A stretch of DNA of 34,644 nucleotides from Actinomycetes bacterium (lineage in GTDB: Bacteria > Actinomycetota > Acidimicrobiia > Acidimicrobiales > Acidimicrobiaceae), in the NCBI GenBank assembly GCA_021803345.1, contig JAJZLS010000062.1, forward strand, positions 1 to 34,644. The letters are read 5' to 3'. Below, piece after piece: positions 34,332 to 34,644 of this stretch. Position numbers and translations under genes: made by a program. Under the pieces are notes generated by a model. It saw only the letters and a program-made list of their open reading frames with translations, was not told the origin of the DNA and searched no databases. Positions within the stretch are counted from its first letter, which is position 1, and each line of letters begins with the position of its first letter.

Positions 34332-34644
34332 TTGAGCACCATAGAGTCTGCAAAAATCATCAGCAACCGCTTAGCGGGTAAAGTTGCCATAGTCACCGGC
34401 GCTGGACATGGAATTGGGCTGGCCTATGCCCGGAGATTAGCTTCAGAAGGTGCTTCCGTCGTAATAGCCGAGATTGACGGTGATGCCGCGGACAAAGCCG
34501 CTAAGGACCTTAGCAGCGATGGATTTTCCGCACTGGCTACCACCACCAACGTAATCGAGCCGAAGTCACTTGAGGAAATGACCTCAAAAACACTTGAGAA
34601 ATTTGGAAGGATCGACATTTTGGTTAACAATGCGGCGATCTTTT
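34332..34644 (+). CDS. Short-chain dehydrogenase/reductase, truncated by window end
   Basis: The first 104 codons of an SDR are present and the frame is open to the window edge. TTG 34332 is the start, with AAAGGA seven bases upstream. The cofactor motif TGAGHGIG (about 23-30) and LVNNAAIF (97-104) identify the classical SDR fold; an acidic residue after the second strand (IAEID) suggests NAD rather than NADP. It probably oxidises or reduces an alcohol or ketone in the same pathway as the ThDP enzyme. The catalytic Tyr-x3-Lys lies beyond the window. Confidence 0.9.
   Translation, partial: MSTIESAKIISNRLAGKVAIVTGAGHGIGLAYARRLASEGASVVIAEIDGDAADKAAKDLSSDGFSALATTTNVIEPKSLEEMTSKTLEKFGRIDILVNNAAIF

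Overview
The window looks like a chromosomal piece of an actinobacterium with roughly even base composition (about half G+C by eye, not computed). An acidimicrobial-type lineage is my best guess, but that is inference. The support is the block fmdB/ruc | galU - moeA - (moaA - moaC) - membrane protein, which parallels the mycobacterial Rv0991c-Rv0996 neighbourhood, together with actinobacterial-style Dxs and GGPP-synthase motifs and several apparently leaderless genes. No prophage, CRISPR array, plasmid or complete insertion sequence is visible.

Layout. 1-204: the 3' end of a group II intron (domains V and VI). 378-3600: a divalent-cation module, made of a soluble PRC/MgtE_N/CBS protein facing an Nramp-related transporter whose metal-site motifs are altered (DAGG and APW); the transporter is preceded by one well-supported and one weaker upstream mini-ORF. 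3731-7179: methyltransferase, DHA2 drug exporter, SRAP/YedK DNA-protein crosslink protein. 7215-12116 (minus strand): GGPP synthase, a polytopic GT-C-like membrane protein and Dxs, an isoprenoid group. 12327-15790: TldD-TldE metalloprotease pair and a PHP phosphoesterase in overlapping frames. 15785-21069: the FmdB/Ruc zinc-ribbon gene under a perfect CIRCE (HrcA) operator, then galU, moeA/glp, moaA, moaC and a three-TM protein. 21117-21192: tRNA-Ala(CGC). 21630-23873: a coupled 38-codon ORF plus DUF1697 gene, an acid-phosphatase-like lipoprotein and a small Cys/His protein. 23910-25267: sulfite-oxidase-like molybdoenzyme and cytochrome b561, a consumer of the cofactor made by the moa/moe genes. 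25375-28677: pirin, an ornithine-cyclodeaminase-family enzyme and an MFS exporter. 28887-34644: a taurine/nitrate-type ABC importer (binding protein divergent from ATPase and permease) followed by a ThDP-dependent enzyme and a truncated SDR, which looks like an uptake-plus-catabolism locus of unknown substrate.

The most interesting items are the Nramp-related transporter with its translationally coupled leader ORF and MgtE-like partner, the CIRCE-controlled ruc gene beside the moeA/galU/membrane-protein block, the reduced group II intron end, and the ABC-ThDP-SDR locus.
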